Assembly (NCBI GenBank): GCA_028820035.1
Contig: JAPPKI010000031.1
Location: forward strand, 1 to 10,169
DNA length: 10,169 nucleotides
Origin: a bacterium
Lineage (GTDB): Bacteria > Actinomycetota > Acidimicrobiia > Acidimicrobiales > Bin134
Direction of reading: 5' to 3'
Shown here: piece after piece, positions 1 through 7,535 of the stretch
Numbering within the stretch: the first letter of the stretch is position 1
How the letters are laid out: every line of letters starts with the position of its first letter
Notes under the pieces: generated by a model
What the model saw: only the letters and a program-made list of their open reading frames with translations
Told to the model about the DNA's origin: nothing
The model's database searches: none
Translations under genes and position numbers: made by a program

Positions 1-1500
1 CACATAGGCCACCCCGAACTGCCCGTGCCCGCCGGACTGCTTCTTGTGCTTGCCCTCGGCGTCCCCGTTGCCGGTGACGGTTTGGCGATAGGGAACCCGC
101 AGGTCTTCGGTCTCCACCTCTATGCCCATCCGGTCGAGGCGGGCAATGGCCAGCCGGAGGTGGGCCTCGCCCAACCCCCATAGCAGGGTCTGATGGGTCT
201 CCTCGCTGCGCTCCAGAAGCAGCGACGGGTCTTCGTCGGTGAGACGCCGCAGACCGGTGCCCAACTTGTCCTCGGCAGCCCGGGTCTTGGGAACCAGCCC
301 GTAGGCCAGCACCGGCTCAGGCCAGGGCTCCATCTGGACGACGGCCCGTCCTGCGTTGGTGAGGGTGTCGCCGGTGCGGGTCTGCTGGAGCTTCGTGACC
401 CCGCCGATGTCTCCTGCGGAGATGGCGTCGATGTCCTGCTGCGAGCCTCCCACCAGGCTGACCAGCCCCCGCAGCCGCTCGCTGTCGCCGGTGGTGGAGT
501 TGGTGAGGTTGTCGTCCCGGTTGATGGTGCCCGAAAGCACTCGGAACAGGGATATCTGGCCCACGTAGTCGTCGCTGATGGTCTTGAATACGCAGGCGAG
601 CTGGTCGCCGCTGGGATCGCAGGCTGGCTCGGAGTCGATGTCGCTCATGGTGACGGTCATGGCCCGAGAGGTGGGCGCGGGGCCGATCTCCACCAGGAAG
701 TTGGCCAACCGATCCACCGCAATCGGTCCGGTAGCCGAGCCGCACACCACAGGGAATACCGATCCATCGGCCACGCCCCGACCGAGCACCACCTCAAGCT
801 CGGCCGGGCTGGGGACATTGCCGTCGAGGTACTGCTCCAACATGTCGTCGTCGGCCACCACGATGCCTTCCACTAGCTGCTCGTGGACCTCGGCCTCCTG
901 ATCCTCCATCTCCTCGGGAATCTGGGCCTCTTCGGCGGAACCGCTGTCGTAGATGTAGGCCTTGTCGGTAAGCAGGTCGGCGATCCCGTGGAAGTCGGGT
1001 CCAGATCCTATGGGCAGCTCTAGAGGGGCGACGCCGGCGCCGAACGCGTCTTGCAGCTCGGTGAGAACGTTCTCGAAGCTGGCGTGTTCCCGGTCGAGCT
1101 TGTTCACGAACACGATGCGGGGCAGGCCGGCATCCGCTGCTTGGCGCCAGATGGCGGTGGCCCGGTGGTCTACCCCGCTGGATGCGTCGATCACGAACAC
1201 CAGAAGGTCGGCCACCTGGAGAGCGGCGTGCAGCTCTCCGGCGTAGTCGGGAGCGCCCGGGGTGTCGAGGAGGTTGATCTTGTGGCCGTGCCAGTCGAAG
1301 CTGGCCAAGGCCAGCGACTGGGTGTGAGTGGCGGTCTTTTCCTCGGGGCTGAAGTCGCAAACCGTGGTGCCTTCCTCCACCCGGCCCGTGCGGTCGATGA
1401 CGCCGGCTCGGTACAGCAGCGCCTCAGCCAGCGTGGTCTTTCCCGATCCCTGCGACCCCACCAGCGCGACGTTGCGGATCTTCTCCGGTGCGACAGCCAT
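1..1500 (-). CDS. fusA2: Elongation factor G-like GTPase (EF-G2 type), 3' end beyond the left edge
   Basis: The 500 codons present encode the N-terminal two thirds of an EF-G paralogue, a cytoplasmic translational GTPase family. Visible GTPase motifs are the P-loop GSQGSGKT (about residues 15-22), the switch I area EGTTVCDF (43-50), DTPG (79-82) and NKLD (133-136). A beta-barrel domain II follows from about residue 295 (FKTISDDYVGQISLFRVLSG). Domain IV begins near residue 465 with YRQTVTG and KHKKQSGGHGQFG. Canonical EF-G has AHIDAGKT as P-loop and RGIT in switch I. This protein has neither, which matches the actinobacterial EF-G2 group. That group's cellular role is not settled; Mycobacterium EF-G2 was reported to bind guanine nucleotides but to lack ribosome-dependent GTPase activity. 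The ATG at 1500-1498 follows an AGGGGG Shine-Dalgarno at 7-8 nt. It is downstream of the molybdoenzyme gene but separated from it by a hairpin. Confidence 0.9.
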   Translation of the reverse strand, partial: MAVAPEKIRNVALVGSQGSGKTTLAEALLYRAGVIDRTGRVEEGTTVCDFSPEEKTATHTQSLALASFDWHGHKINLLDTPGAPDYAGELHAALQVADLLVFVIDASSGVDHRATAIWRQAADAGLPRIVFVNKLDREHASFENVLTELQDAFGAGVAPLELPIGSGPDFHGIADLLTDKAYIYDSGSAEEAQIPEEMEDQEAEVHEQLVEGIVVADDDMLEQYLDGNVPSPAELEVVLGRGVADGSVFPVVCGSATGPIAVDRLANFLVEIGPAPTSRAMTVTMSDIDSEPACDPSGDQLACVFKTISDDYVGQISLFRVLSGTINRDDNLTNSTTGDSERLRGLVSLVGGSQQDIDAISAGDIGGVTKLQQTRTGDTLTNAGRAVVQMEPWPEPVLAYGLVPKTRAAEDKLGTGLRRLTDEDPSLLLERSEETHQTLLWGLGEAHLRLAIARLDRMGIEVETEDLRVPYRQTVTGNGDAEGKHKKQSGGHGQFGVAYV

Positions 1501-1504
1501 TAAT

Positions 1505-1512
1505 TTCCCCCT
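1505..1512 (-). promoter_or_regulatory. Ribosome binding site of the EF-G2-like gene
   Basis: On the minus strand the bases before the start codon read AGGGGGAAATTA then ATG. This is a strong purine-rich Shine-Dalgarno about 7 nt from the ATG. It fixes the start at 1500 and contrasts with the leaderless-type starts elsewhere in the window. Confidence 0.7.
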
Positions 1513-1534
1513 ATGGACTATGGGTTCATACCGC

Positions 1535-1554
1535 GGTAGGCCGCTGAGCCTACC
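1535..1554. terminator. Perfect 7-bp hairpin between the molybdoenzyme and EF-G2 genes
   Basis: GGTAGGC (1535-1541) and GCCTACC (1548-1554) are perfect inverted repeats around a 6-nt loop. They are flanked by CCGCGG at 1531-1536 and 1561-1566, which could pair to extend the structure. The hairpin lies 47-66 nt past the molybdoenzyme stop codon. It has no T-tract after it in the direction of transcription, so it may be a weak terminator, an RNA-processing or stability element, or part of the EF-G2 leader. Confidence 0.4.
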
Positions 1555-1600
1555 CGCCAACCGCGGGTTCGGTCCCATGGAGAGGTTTGGAAGTAGGGAG

Positions 1601-3937
1601 TCAGGCTTCGGCGGTGGCCAGCAGCTCGCGCATTCGCTGGGGTGGGAGGTGTTGTTCGCACACGTCAATGCCCAGGTGGCGAACAGCGTCGGCCACTGCG
1701 TTGGTCACCGCCGCCGGGGCGCCGATGAGGCCGCCTTCGCCCACCCCTCTCCAGTCGGCATCGTGCAGGGGTTCGACTTCTAGGTGCTCGATTTCGATGG
1801 TCGGGATCTCGGCCGCCGACGGCACCAGGTAGTCGGCCAGCGAGGATGTGAGCAGATTGCCGTCTTGGTCGTAGAAGTGGCGCTCGTACAGCACGGCGGC
1901 GATCCCCTGGGCCACCCCACCCTGGATCTGCCCTTCGACGATTTCGGGGTGGATCATCTCTCCGCAGTCCTCCACCACCACGTAGCGGGGGACGGTGATC
2001 TCGCCGGTTTCGGGATCAATGTCCACCCAGCAGCAATGGGTGGCCGACGCCCAGCCCCCCGGGGGCGTGCGGTACTCCACCGTCACCTCGATGCCCTGGT
2101 CCATGCCTTCAGGCAGAGAAGAAGGCGCGAACCAGGCCTGCTGGGCAATGGCGGCCAAAGGGATGGAACGGTCCGGTGTGCCCCGCACGGAGATGTTTCC
2201 GTCGACGATCTCCAAGTCGGCAGGGTTTGCCTCCAGGCGTTCGGCGGCGATGGCCAGCACCTTGGCTTTGACTTCGGCGGCTGCGGCTCGGGCGGCGCCG
2301 GCCCCCATCATCGACGACCGGCTGCCACCGGTGCCCAGCAAGGTGAACGGGGTGGAATCGGTGTCGCCGAACACAATCCGAACCCGGTCGAGGCCGACCC
2401 CGAGCTCGTCGGCAGCCACTTGGGCGATGGTGGTCTCGTGGCCTTGCCCGTGGGGTGACTGGGCGCTGGCGATGGTCAAGTCGCCGGTCGGCTCCAGCCG
2501 CGCCCACGTCAGCTCGCCGCGCAGATCGAAGCCGGCCGATTGAGCGAAATCAGGCGGACCGGGGGCGATCTCGATGAAGGTGGCGAATCCCAAACCGAGC
2601 AGCCGTCCGTCGCCTCGGGCCGCGGCCTGCTCAGCGGCGAACCCGTCCAAGTCCATTACCTCCACGGCCCGATCCAGCGTCTGGCGGGCGGTGATGCCCG
2701 ACACGGTGGGGCCAGTGATCATCTTGGTGGGCTGATCCTGGTCGATGAGGTTGCGACGGCGGATCTCCACTCGGTCGAGACCCAGCTCCGCGGCGATCTC
2801 GTCCAGCATCCGTTCTCGCACCCAGGTCTCCACAGCCCACGGTCCCCGGTACGCGATGTAGCTGCACTTGTTGGTGGCCACCACCCGGCCCCGGAACGCA
2901 TACGCCTCAAGCCGATAGGCATTGGGAATCAGCATCTTCACCAGATTGCAGAACAGCGACGACGGATAAGGCGGCATGGGATAGGCACCCTGGTCCATGG
3001 TCATGTCGGCCCTAATGCCCAGCAGGGTGCCGTCGTTGGTGACTGCTATCTCCACAATCAGGTCCTCTTCGCGGCCGTGCCCGGCCATTTGGAGGTTCTC
3101 GGTGCGGTCTTCGGTCCACTGGACGGCGGCCCCGAGCATCTTGGCTGCGGCCGCTACCGAGATGTCTTCTCGTCCGACTTGGCCCTTGGAGCCGAATGCC
3201 CCTCCGATGTCGCCGGTGCGCACTCGGATGTTCCCGAAGGGAATGTTGAGCAGGCCGGCGAGGTTCAGTTTGACGGCGTGAGGACGCTTGGTGGCGATGT
3301 CAATTTCCAGTCGGCCATCCGAGGGGGTGTACGACGCCACCATTACCCGGCCTTCCAGTGGGGCGTGGCCGAAGCGGTGCTGGGAAAAGGTGCGGGTGAA
3401 CACATGGTCGGCAGCCGTAAAGGTCTGTTCGATATCGGGGCCCCAGGACTGGGCAGTCTCGTAGACCACGTTTGTGCCTAGTTCCTCGAAGAGCAGCGGG
3501 GCATCCGAAGTCGAAGCGGCGTGCATGTCCACCACTGCGGGCAGGGGGTCGTAGTCCACCAATACCGCCGCGGCACCATCGGCGGCCGCCTGCCGGGTGT
3601 GGGCCACGACGACGGCGATGGGCTCGCCGACGGTACGGACCTTGTCGGCGGCCAGCGCGGTAAAGGGGCTGCCCAAGAGTTCCGGGGGACCCACGATGAC
3701 GATGGGATTCACCACTCCGGTGAAGTCGTCATCGGTGAACACGGCGACCACTCCGTGGGTGGTCTTGGCCGCCACGGTGTCGACACCCAGAATGCGGGCG
3801 TGGGCCATGGTGCTGCGGACGAAGGCCGCGTAGAGCAGATCGGGGTGACGGGCGTTGCCTACGAAGCGGCCTTCTCCTCGGAGCAGGCGCGGTCCATCAA
3901 CCCGGTCAATGCTCTGGCCGGTCAAGCGGGCAGCCAT
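1601..3937 (-). CDS. Xanthine dehydrogenase/aldehyde oxidase-family molybdopterin-binding large subunit
   Basis: This 778-aa protein is full length for the large subunit of the molybdenum hydroxylases, which oxidise purines, aldehydes, aromatic heterocycles or CO in the cytoplasm. The N-terminal aldehyde oxidase a/b hammerhead domain covers about residues 15-135. Cofactor-binding motifs follow: GGAFGSKG (245-252), AYRGPW (362-367), HGQGHETT (496-503), GTGGSRS (535-541) and GVGEGG (731-736). E734 in the last motif is the expected catalytic glutamate. The active-site loop is AYRGPWAVETW. Form I CO dehydrogenase has AYRCSFR, so this enzyme lacks the copper-binding cysteine and should not be a classical CO oxidiser. 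The substrate cannot be named. The [2Fe-2S] and FAD partner subunits are not next to it: a secreted-protein gene lies 62 bp upstream and EF-G2 100 bp downstream. The ATG at 3937 has no good Shine-Dalgarno, but the N-terminus (TGQSIDRVDGPRLLRGEGRF) fits the family. Confidence 0.9.
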   Translation of the reverse strand: MAARLTGQSIDRVDGPRLLRGEGRFVGNARHPDLLYAAFVRSTMAHARILGVDTVAAKTTHGVVAVFTDDDFTGVVNPIVIVGPPELLGSPFTALAADKVRTVGEPIAVVVAHTRQAAADGAAAVLVDYDPLPAVVDMHAASTSDAPLLFEELGTNVVYETAQSWGPDIEQTFTAADHVFTRTFSQHRFGHAPLEGRVMVASYTPSDGRLEIDIATKRPHAVKLNLAGLLNIPFGNIRVRTGDIGGAFGSKGQVGREDISVAAAAKMLGAAVQWTEDRTENLQMAGHGREEDLIVEIAVTNDGTLLGIRADMTMDQGAYPMPPYPSSLFCNLVKMLIPNAYRLEAYAFRGRVVATNKCSYIAYRGPWAVETWVRERMLDEIAAELGLDRVEIRRRNLIDQDQPTKMITGPTVSGITARQTLDRAVEVMDLDGFAAEQAAARGDGRLLGLGFATFIEIAPGPPDFAQSAGFDLRGELTWARLEPTGDLTIASAQSPHGQGHETTIAQVAADELGVGLDRVRIVFGDTDSTPFTLLGTGGSRSSMMGAGAARAAAAEVKAKVLAIAAERLEANPADLEIVDGNISVRGTPDRSIPLAAIAQQAWFAPSSLPEGMDQGIEVTVEYRTPPGGWASATHCCWVDIDPETGEITVPRYVVVEDCGEMIHPEIVEGQIQGGVAQGIAAVLYERHFYDQDGNLLTSSLADYLVPSAAEIPTIEIEHLEVEPLHDADWRGVGEGGLIGAPAAVTNAVADAVRHLGIDVCEQHLPPQRMRELLATAEA

Positions 3938-3999
3938 GGCACCACAGTCTCGCGGATGTCGTCCGCTGATGTGATGAAAGCGATGTAGCTGCCCGTGGG
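3938..3999 (-). other. Short intergenic spacer upstream of the molybdoenzyme gene
   Basis: These 62 bp separate the secreted-protein stop from the molybdoenzyme start on the same strand. They contain a 5-bp inverted repeat, GCGGA (3952-3956) and TCCGC (3962-3966), with a 5-nt loop. There is no clear promoter or ribosome binding site. The spacing is compatible with co-transcription, but the two products have no evident functional link. Confidence 0.4.
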
Positions 4000-6639
4000 C
4001 TAGCTGCTTGCCTCCTCAGCCTCGGCTTCGACGTCTGGCTCGGGGGGCCGTGGAACATCGATCAGGCTGCTGCGGTACCAGACTCCTACGTCAGGGTCGG
4101 CGGGCAGGTAGGCAATATCGGGGGCGACGATGTCGCCTTCAAAATCTCGGTAACCCAACTCGATCCGCCCGTCGGCCAAGCGGCGGGCGCGAATCTGGCC
4201 GATCGACGTGCCGTCCAGCTCCACGTCCAAGGTGGAGTACCACATGCCAACCTGAGCGTCAGATGGCAAGTAGCGCCGTTCGGGAAGAATCTGGAACCCA
4301 CTGAAGAACTCCACACCGTGCTCGATGCGCCCGTTTTCGCCGAGTCGGGCCAAGATGCGCAAGCTGTGCGGCGGATCGGCCTCGGGTTCCAACTCCGGCT
4401 TGGGTAGCGACTCGGGTTCGATCAATGCCAGTAGCTGCCCGCTCTGGCCGAGACCCAGACGCTCGAGGAACCGGGAGTTGGCCGCGTCCACGCTCTCGAC
4501 CGCGCAGAGCACGTTGTCGATGGCAACTGTGTAGGCGAACAGGGCGGCTCTCATCTCAGCATCGAGTTGCTCCAGCGCATCGGCATCTTCGATACCGGCC
4601 AGCGCCAGCGGGTCGCTGAGCGGGTCCTCGCCGGTGTAGCAGCTCGGCTGGGTGGACAGCATTGCTTGGACTTCTGGATCATCCCAGCCCAGTTCGGCCG
4701 CTCGGGCCGCATCAACGATCTCTCCAGCCGACACCACTGGGGCGATGACGTGTTCGACGTATGCCAACTGGCCCTGGACGGCTGATGCTTCGTCGAACGA
4801 CAATGCTTCGCCGCTGTCTACCCGCTCTAAGAGGGCCCGCCAAGACTTAGCCAGATGCGCGTAGCTCCCCAATGCCCCATCGGCAAAGGTGAGCACCAGT
4901 TTCTCAACGGCTATTGGGCTGACCGCCTCTCCGGCAGCCAGCGTTTCGGGCAGTCCCGAATCTCGGACCAGAGCTGCATATCGCGGCGCAGCCGTCTTGA
5001 GGAGTGCGCTGGACGAGGGGCTGGTCACGGCGATTTCAACCGGCTCGGCCGACTCGGACAGCCCGACAATAGCCGACCGGCTGAAGATGCCGTCCAACAG
5101 CTGGGTGCGCACCCCGGCGGCATACTGAGCCTTCTCCTGAGTCTCCTCGTCGATTTCGGCTTCGGGGTCGTCCACCGAGGACACCGTGGTTACCACCGTC
5201 CCCTCGTCATCCTCATCCTCCACGCCCTCGTCGAGTTCGGCCGACACCGAATAAACCGCGCCGTCCACGTCCACCACCACGGCGTCGTAGGTCGGGCCAC
5301 TCAACACCATGAGGTCGTGCCAAGTGCCGTGGAAACCGAATTCGTCGTCGTCGCCGTCTTGTGAGACAACACCGACAAAGACCCACCCTGGGCCGGGCCG
5401 GTGCAATGCAAACGAGAACGGGCTTATCCCCGGAACAGACATGCTCCTTTCGCTCGCCGTTTCCTCATTGGTGTGATAGGCCACGCCGGCTGGCCAGTGA
5501 TCAACAAAGAGCAAATCTCTTGAGAAATCCACTGTTCGTGGGTAGGCGCCGACCGCGTACACAAAGGCATTGCTTTCAGGGTCGGGGATTCCGTCGCCGC
5601 CCACATTGCCGACCCGGAAGTTGATTGGGAGGGGATCGCCGGCCACGACCTCAGTGGGAATGTCAACCTCCTCAATCTTGAGCAAGGGGCGGCCTTGATG
5701 CGCCTCCTCGTCCACAATGGTGATGGTGAGGGTGAAATCGGTTTCAGAACTCTGAAGATCTCTAGCCCGGTAGGTGGTCGCCTCGATTCCGTAGGTATCA
5801 GGCGGAAGGTATTGCTCGATGCGAGAATTTCGGGTACCGCCGCTGTCATCGTTATGGGCGACCCGCCCAGGAACCACCGATCGTAGGGCCACGATTGGCG
5901 CGACGATGAGCACGGGATCACCGACCTCTGATGTCAAGTCGACCCGTACCCTTGCACCCTGGGGCAGGGTAAAGACAAAGTAGTGGGAGGGGTGCCCGGT
6001 AAGGAAGATTGACTGGCAGGATTCGGGCGTCCAAAAGCCTGTCGCTGTCAGCTCTTCGCCGAGTGTTAGTGCGCCGAGGGCTTCCGGTTCGCAGGTGGCG
6101 ACCTGCGTGACTACGACCTCGAAGTCGGCCGGTCCCCGGGCACGGCCTGCGGTGGTGGTGGCCTCGATCTGATAGACGCCGGCCTCAAGCTCCCTTTCAA
6201 TGCGGGCATCAAGGCGTCCCACGCCCCCGTCGTCATTTTCGGCGATCCGGTTTCCCGCCTCATCGAGCAGGTAGAGATAGGAATCAGCCTCCGGCGACGC
6301 CAAATCCGCCCTGATACGCCCGGTGTCGGCAACCTCGAACCGATAGGTGTGGGCATCGCTGTTGCTCCGAAAGCGCGAATCGCAGTCTTCGGTGGTCCAG
6401 CGCCCGCTCGCCGTCAACTTGCTGCCGGGGGTGCTATCCAGCATTCCCAAGTCGACTGTCTCGCAATTCGAATCTTCTCCGGTGGCTGCCTCTTCCTGGG
6501 TGGTCACCTCTTCGTTGATCAGGGCCGGCTCTTGCGCCGAGACTGCTCCAGCCCCGACCAGGGCCAGCAATCCGGCCAATAAAACCACAACCACGCCAGC
6601 CGTTGCCGTCGTTCGCATTCCCGCCATTGCTCGAGTCAC
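4000..6639 (-). CDS. Secreted multi-domain protein with two PPC-like domains and a C-terminal tandem repeat
   Basis: The gene encodes 879 aa from GTG at 6639, which follows the strong Shine-Dalgarno AGGGAGG at 6-nt spacing. The longer open frame upstream runs antisense to msrA and is rejected. A signal peptide covers residues 1-35, with hydrophobic core [18 protein letters not shown] and a VSA cleavage site. Two beta-rich domains resembling the bacterial pre-peptidase C-terminal (PPC) fold follow at about 59-180 and 183-310. Each opens with a cysteine, carries a W-T-x-E-x-C element (C86, C208) and an NDD turn, and ends with a Y-x-I-E-A strand. Residues 322-450 look like a CARDB-type Ig-like domain. 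An acidic linker (468-505) leads to a mainly helical region (505-735). The C-terminus holds two related units at 761-806 and 815-862, then an acidic tail. No catalytic motif, sortase signal, lipobox or transmembrane anchor is seen. The role is unknown; a cell-surface or secreted binding protein is the likely class. Confidence 0.72.
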   Translation of the reverse strand: MTRAMAGMRTTATAGVVVVLLAGLLALVGAGAVSAQEPALINEEVTTQEEAATGEDSNCETVDLGMLDSTPGSKLTASGRWTTEDCDSRFRSNSDAHTYRFEVADTGRIRADLASPEADSYLYLLDEAGNRIAENDDGGVGRLDARIERELEAGVYQIEATTTAGRARGPADFEVVVTQVATCEPEALGALTLGEELTATGFWTPESCQSIFLTGHPSHYFVFTLPQGARVRVDLTSEVGDPVLIVAPIVALRSVVPGRVAHNDDSGGTRNSRIEQYLPPDTYGIEATTYRARDLQSSETDFTLTITIVDEEAHQGRPLLKIEEVDIPTEVVAGDPLPINFRVGNVGGDGIPDPESNAFVYAVGAYPRTVDFSRDLLFVDHWPAGVAYHTNEETASERSMSVPGISPFSFALHRPGPGWVFVGVVSQDGDDDEFGFHGTWHDLMVLSGPTYDAVVVDVDGAVYSVSAELDEGVEDEDDEGTVVTTVSSVDDPEAEIDEETQEKAQYAAGVRTQLLDGIFSRSAIVGLSESAEPVEIAVTSPSSSALLKTAAPRYAALVRDSGLPETLAAGEAVSPIAVEKLVLTFADGALGSYAHLAKSWRALLERVDSGEALSFDEASAVQGQLAYVEHVIAPVVSAGEIVDAARAAELGWDDPEVQAMLSTQPSCYTGEDPLSDPLALAGIEDADALEQLDAEMRAALFAYTVAIDNVLCAVESVDAANSRFLERLGLGQSGQLLALIEPESLPKPELEPEADPPHSLRILARLGENGRIEHGVEFFSGFQILPERRYLPSDAQVGMWYSTLDVELDGTSIGQIRARRLADGRIELGYRDFEGDIVAPDIAYLPADPDVGVWYRSSLIDVPRPPEPDVEAEAEEASS
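4049..4360 (-). repeat. Two-unit tandem protein repeat at the C-terminus of the secreted protein
   Basis: Unit 1 (residues 761-806) and unit 2 (815-862) share a pattern of I-x-A-R, then G-R-I-E-x-G, an F-x-G element, a x-P-x-x-x-Y-L-P segment, D-x-x-V-G-x-W-Y and a closing D-V. Each unit is about 46-48 residues. The DNA copies have diverged, so the duplication is old and kept at protein level. I do not recognise a named domain with confidence. Confidence 0.65.
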
Positions 6640-6823
6640 TGTGAGCCTCCCTATCGGCCAATTGCCAATAAACGCGTTCTTAGACCAAGACGCGGTGACA
6701 AGAATACGCAGCGCTAGCGACAGCGCGACCAACGGAACAGATTGTTTGCCCAGACTTGCGGCTGACCCCAACCGGTCTGGCTCCCCGATGAGATCGCGGC
6801 CAGCAGCCTCTACACTACGAGCC
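6640..6823. promoter_or_regulatory. Divergent intergenic region between the secreted-protein gene and msrA
   Basis: This 184-bp stretch must hold the promoters of both divergent genes. The minus-strand gene has its AGGGAGG ribosome binding site at 6646-6652. An AT-richer patch at 6659-6683 could contain its promoter, but no convincing -35/-10 pair is seen. GCCAAT occurs twice in tandem at 7-bp spacing (6657-6669). The msrA side ends in a TACACT box at 6811-6816. Confidence 0.5.
6811..6816 (+). promoter_or_regulatory. Predicted -10 box (TACACT) for leaderless msrA transcription
   Basis: TACACT fits the TANNNT -10 consensus and ends 7 nt before the msrA ATG at 6824, so transcription would begin at or next to the start codon. 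There is no Shine-Dalgarno in front of this ATG, which fits a leaderless mRNA. No clear -35 is visible. Confidence 0.5.
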
Positions 6824-7477
6824 ATGGCCTTGTTCGGGATGAAGAAGTCGATGATGGTGGACCCTGCTGATGCACTGCCCGGCCGGGCCGAAGACATGCC
6901 GGTGCCGGAGCTCCACTTTGTGAACGGCAACCCGCTGAAGCCGCCGTTTCCCGACCAGATGCAGCAGATTCTGGTGGGGATGGGCTGCTTCTGGGGAGCG
7001 GAGCGGGTGTTTTGGCAGGCACCCGGTGTGTTCACCACCGCGGTGGGCTACGCCGCAGGTTTCACCCCCAACCCCTCCTATCAGGAGGTCTGCTCCGGCC
7101 TCACCGGCCACAATGAGGTGGTGCTGGCCGTGTTCGATCCCGAGGCCACCAGCTACGAGCAAATGCTGGCGCTGTTCTGGGAGAACCACGATCCCACCCA
7201 GGGAATGCGCCAGGGCAACGACGTGGGCACCCAGTACCGGTCGGGTATCTACTACTTCGACGACGACCAGAAGGTGGCCGCCGAGGCCTCTCGGGATATG
7301 TTCGGCACCCGGCTGACCGACGCCGGTTACGGAGAGATCACCACCGAGATCATCGCCGCCCCGCCCTTCTACTACGCCGAGGACTATCACCAGCAGTATC
7401 TGGCCAAAGTCCCCAACGGCTACTGCGGTCTAGGAGGCACAGGCGTCACCTGCCCCGTGGGCATAGTCACCGACTGA
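6824..7477 (+). CDS. msrA: Peptide methionine (S)-S-oxide reductase MsrA
   Basis: The 217-aa product is a full-length MsrA, which reduces methionine-S-sulfoxide in proteins and free methionine sulfoxide, with electrons coming from thioredoxin. The active-site motif GCFWGAE is at residues 54-60 with nucleophile C55. The C-terminal [13 protein letters not shown] provides two candidate resolving cysteines, C201 and C210. This three-cysteine arrangement resembles E. coli MsrA (C51, C198, C206). Other family motifs are VGYAAG, HNEVV and the HDPTQ...[15 protein letters not shown] block. The N-terminal extension before the catalytic core ([10 protein letters not shown] onward) is also typical of the long MsrA form. 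The ATG at 6824 is supported by an upstream TACACT box rather than by a ribosome binding site. The open frame continues upstream into the antisense of the neighbouring gene, and that extension is not real. It is probably a single-gene unit ending before the hairpin at 7504-7522. Confidence 0.96.
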   Translation: MALFGMKKSMMVDPADALPGRAEDMPVPELHFVNGNPLKPPFPDQMQQILVGMGCFWGAERVFWQAPGVFTTAVGYAAGFTPNPSYQEVCSGLTGHNEVVLAVFDPEATSYEQMLALFWENHDPTQGMRQGNDVGTQYRSGIYYFDDDQKVAAEASRDMFGTRLTDAGYGEITTEIIAAPPFYYAEDYHQQYLAKVPNGYCGLGGTGVTCPVGIVTD

Positions 7478-7503
7478 AGACCTGTTCTGCTAAATCGGCA
7501 GGT

Positions 7504-7522
7504 TGCGCCGCATTTTGGCGCA
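7504..7522 (+). terminator. Hairpin after msrA
   Basis: TGCGCC (7504-7509) and GGCGCA (7517-7522) form a perfect 6-bp stem around GCATTTT. It lies 27 nt after the msrA stop codon and directly before the predicted -10 box of the next gene. There is no T-tract after the stem, so it is at best a weak terminator. Because it covers the upstream TTG at 7503, it argues against that codon being the start of the next gene. Confidence 0.4.
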
Positions 7523-7528
7523 TACGCT
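7523..7528 (+). promoter_or_regulatory. Predicted -10 box (TACGCT) for the 331-aa gene
   Basis: TACGCT matches TANNNT and ends 7 nt before a GTG at 7536, the same geometry as msrA. There is no Shine-Dalgarno before this GTG. The box is the main reason for choosing the GTG over the in-frame TTG at 7503. Confidence 0.4.
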
Positions 7529-7535
7529 CTACTAC

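Noticed and set aside
193..1503. Several plus-strand open frames over the EF-G2 region
   Set aside because: They are by-products of GC-rich codon use opposite a protein with clear GTPase motifs, and their translations are low-complexity R/H/G-rich sequence.
1784..3988. Long plus-strand frames opposite the molybdoenzyme gene (up to 313 codons)
   Set aside because: They overlap a complete family member with all its cofactor motifs and show no recognisable domain.
3921..3999. In-frame continuation after the TAG of the secreted protein, up to a TGA inside the molybdoenzyme start region
   Set aside because: About 24 codons of open frame are expected by chance, and there is no readthrough context or homology.
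6347..6823. N-terminal extension of MsrA upstream of 6824
   Set aside because: The extension is antisense to the secreted-protein coding region and has no MsrA homology. The known MsrA N-terminus begins with the ATG at 6824.
6640..7038. N-terminal extension of the secreted protein to an ATG at 7038
   Set aside because: It would run antisense through msrA and place the clear signal peptide inside the protein. The GTG at 6639 has an excellent Shine-Dalgarno immediately before that signal peptide.
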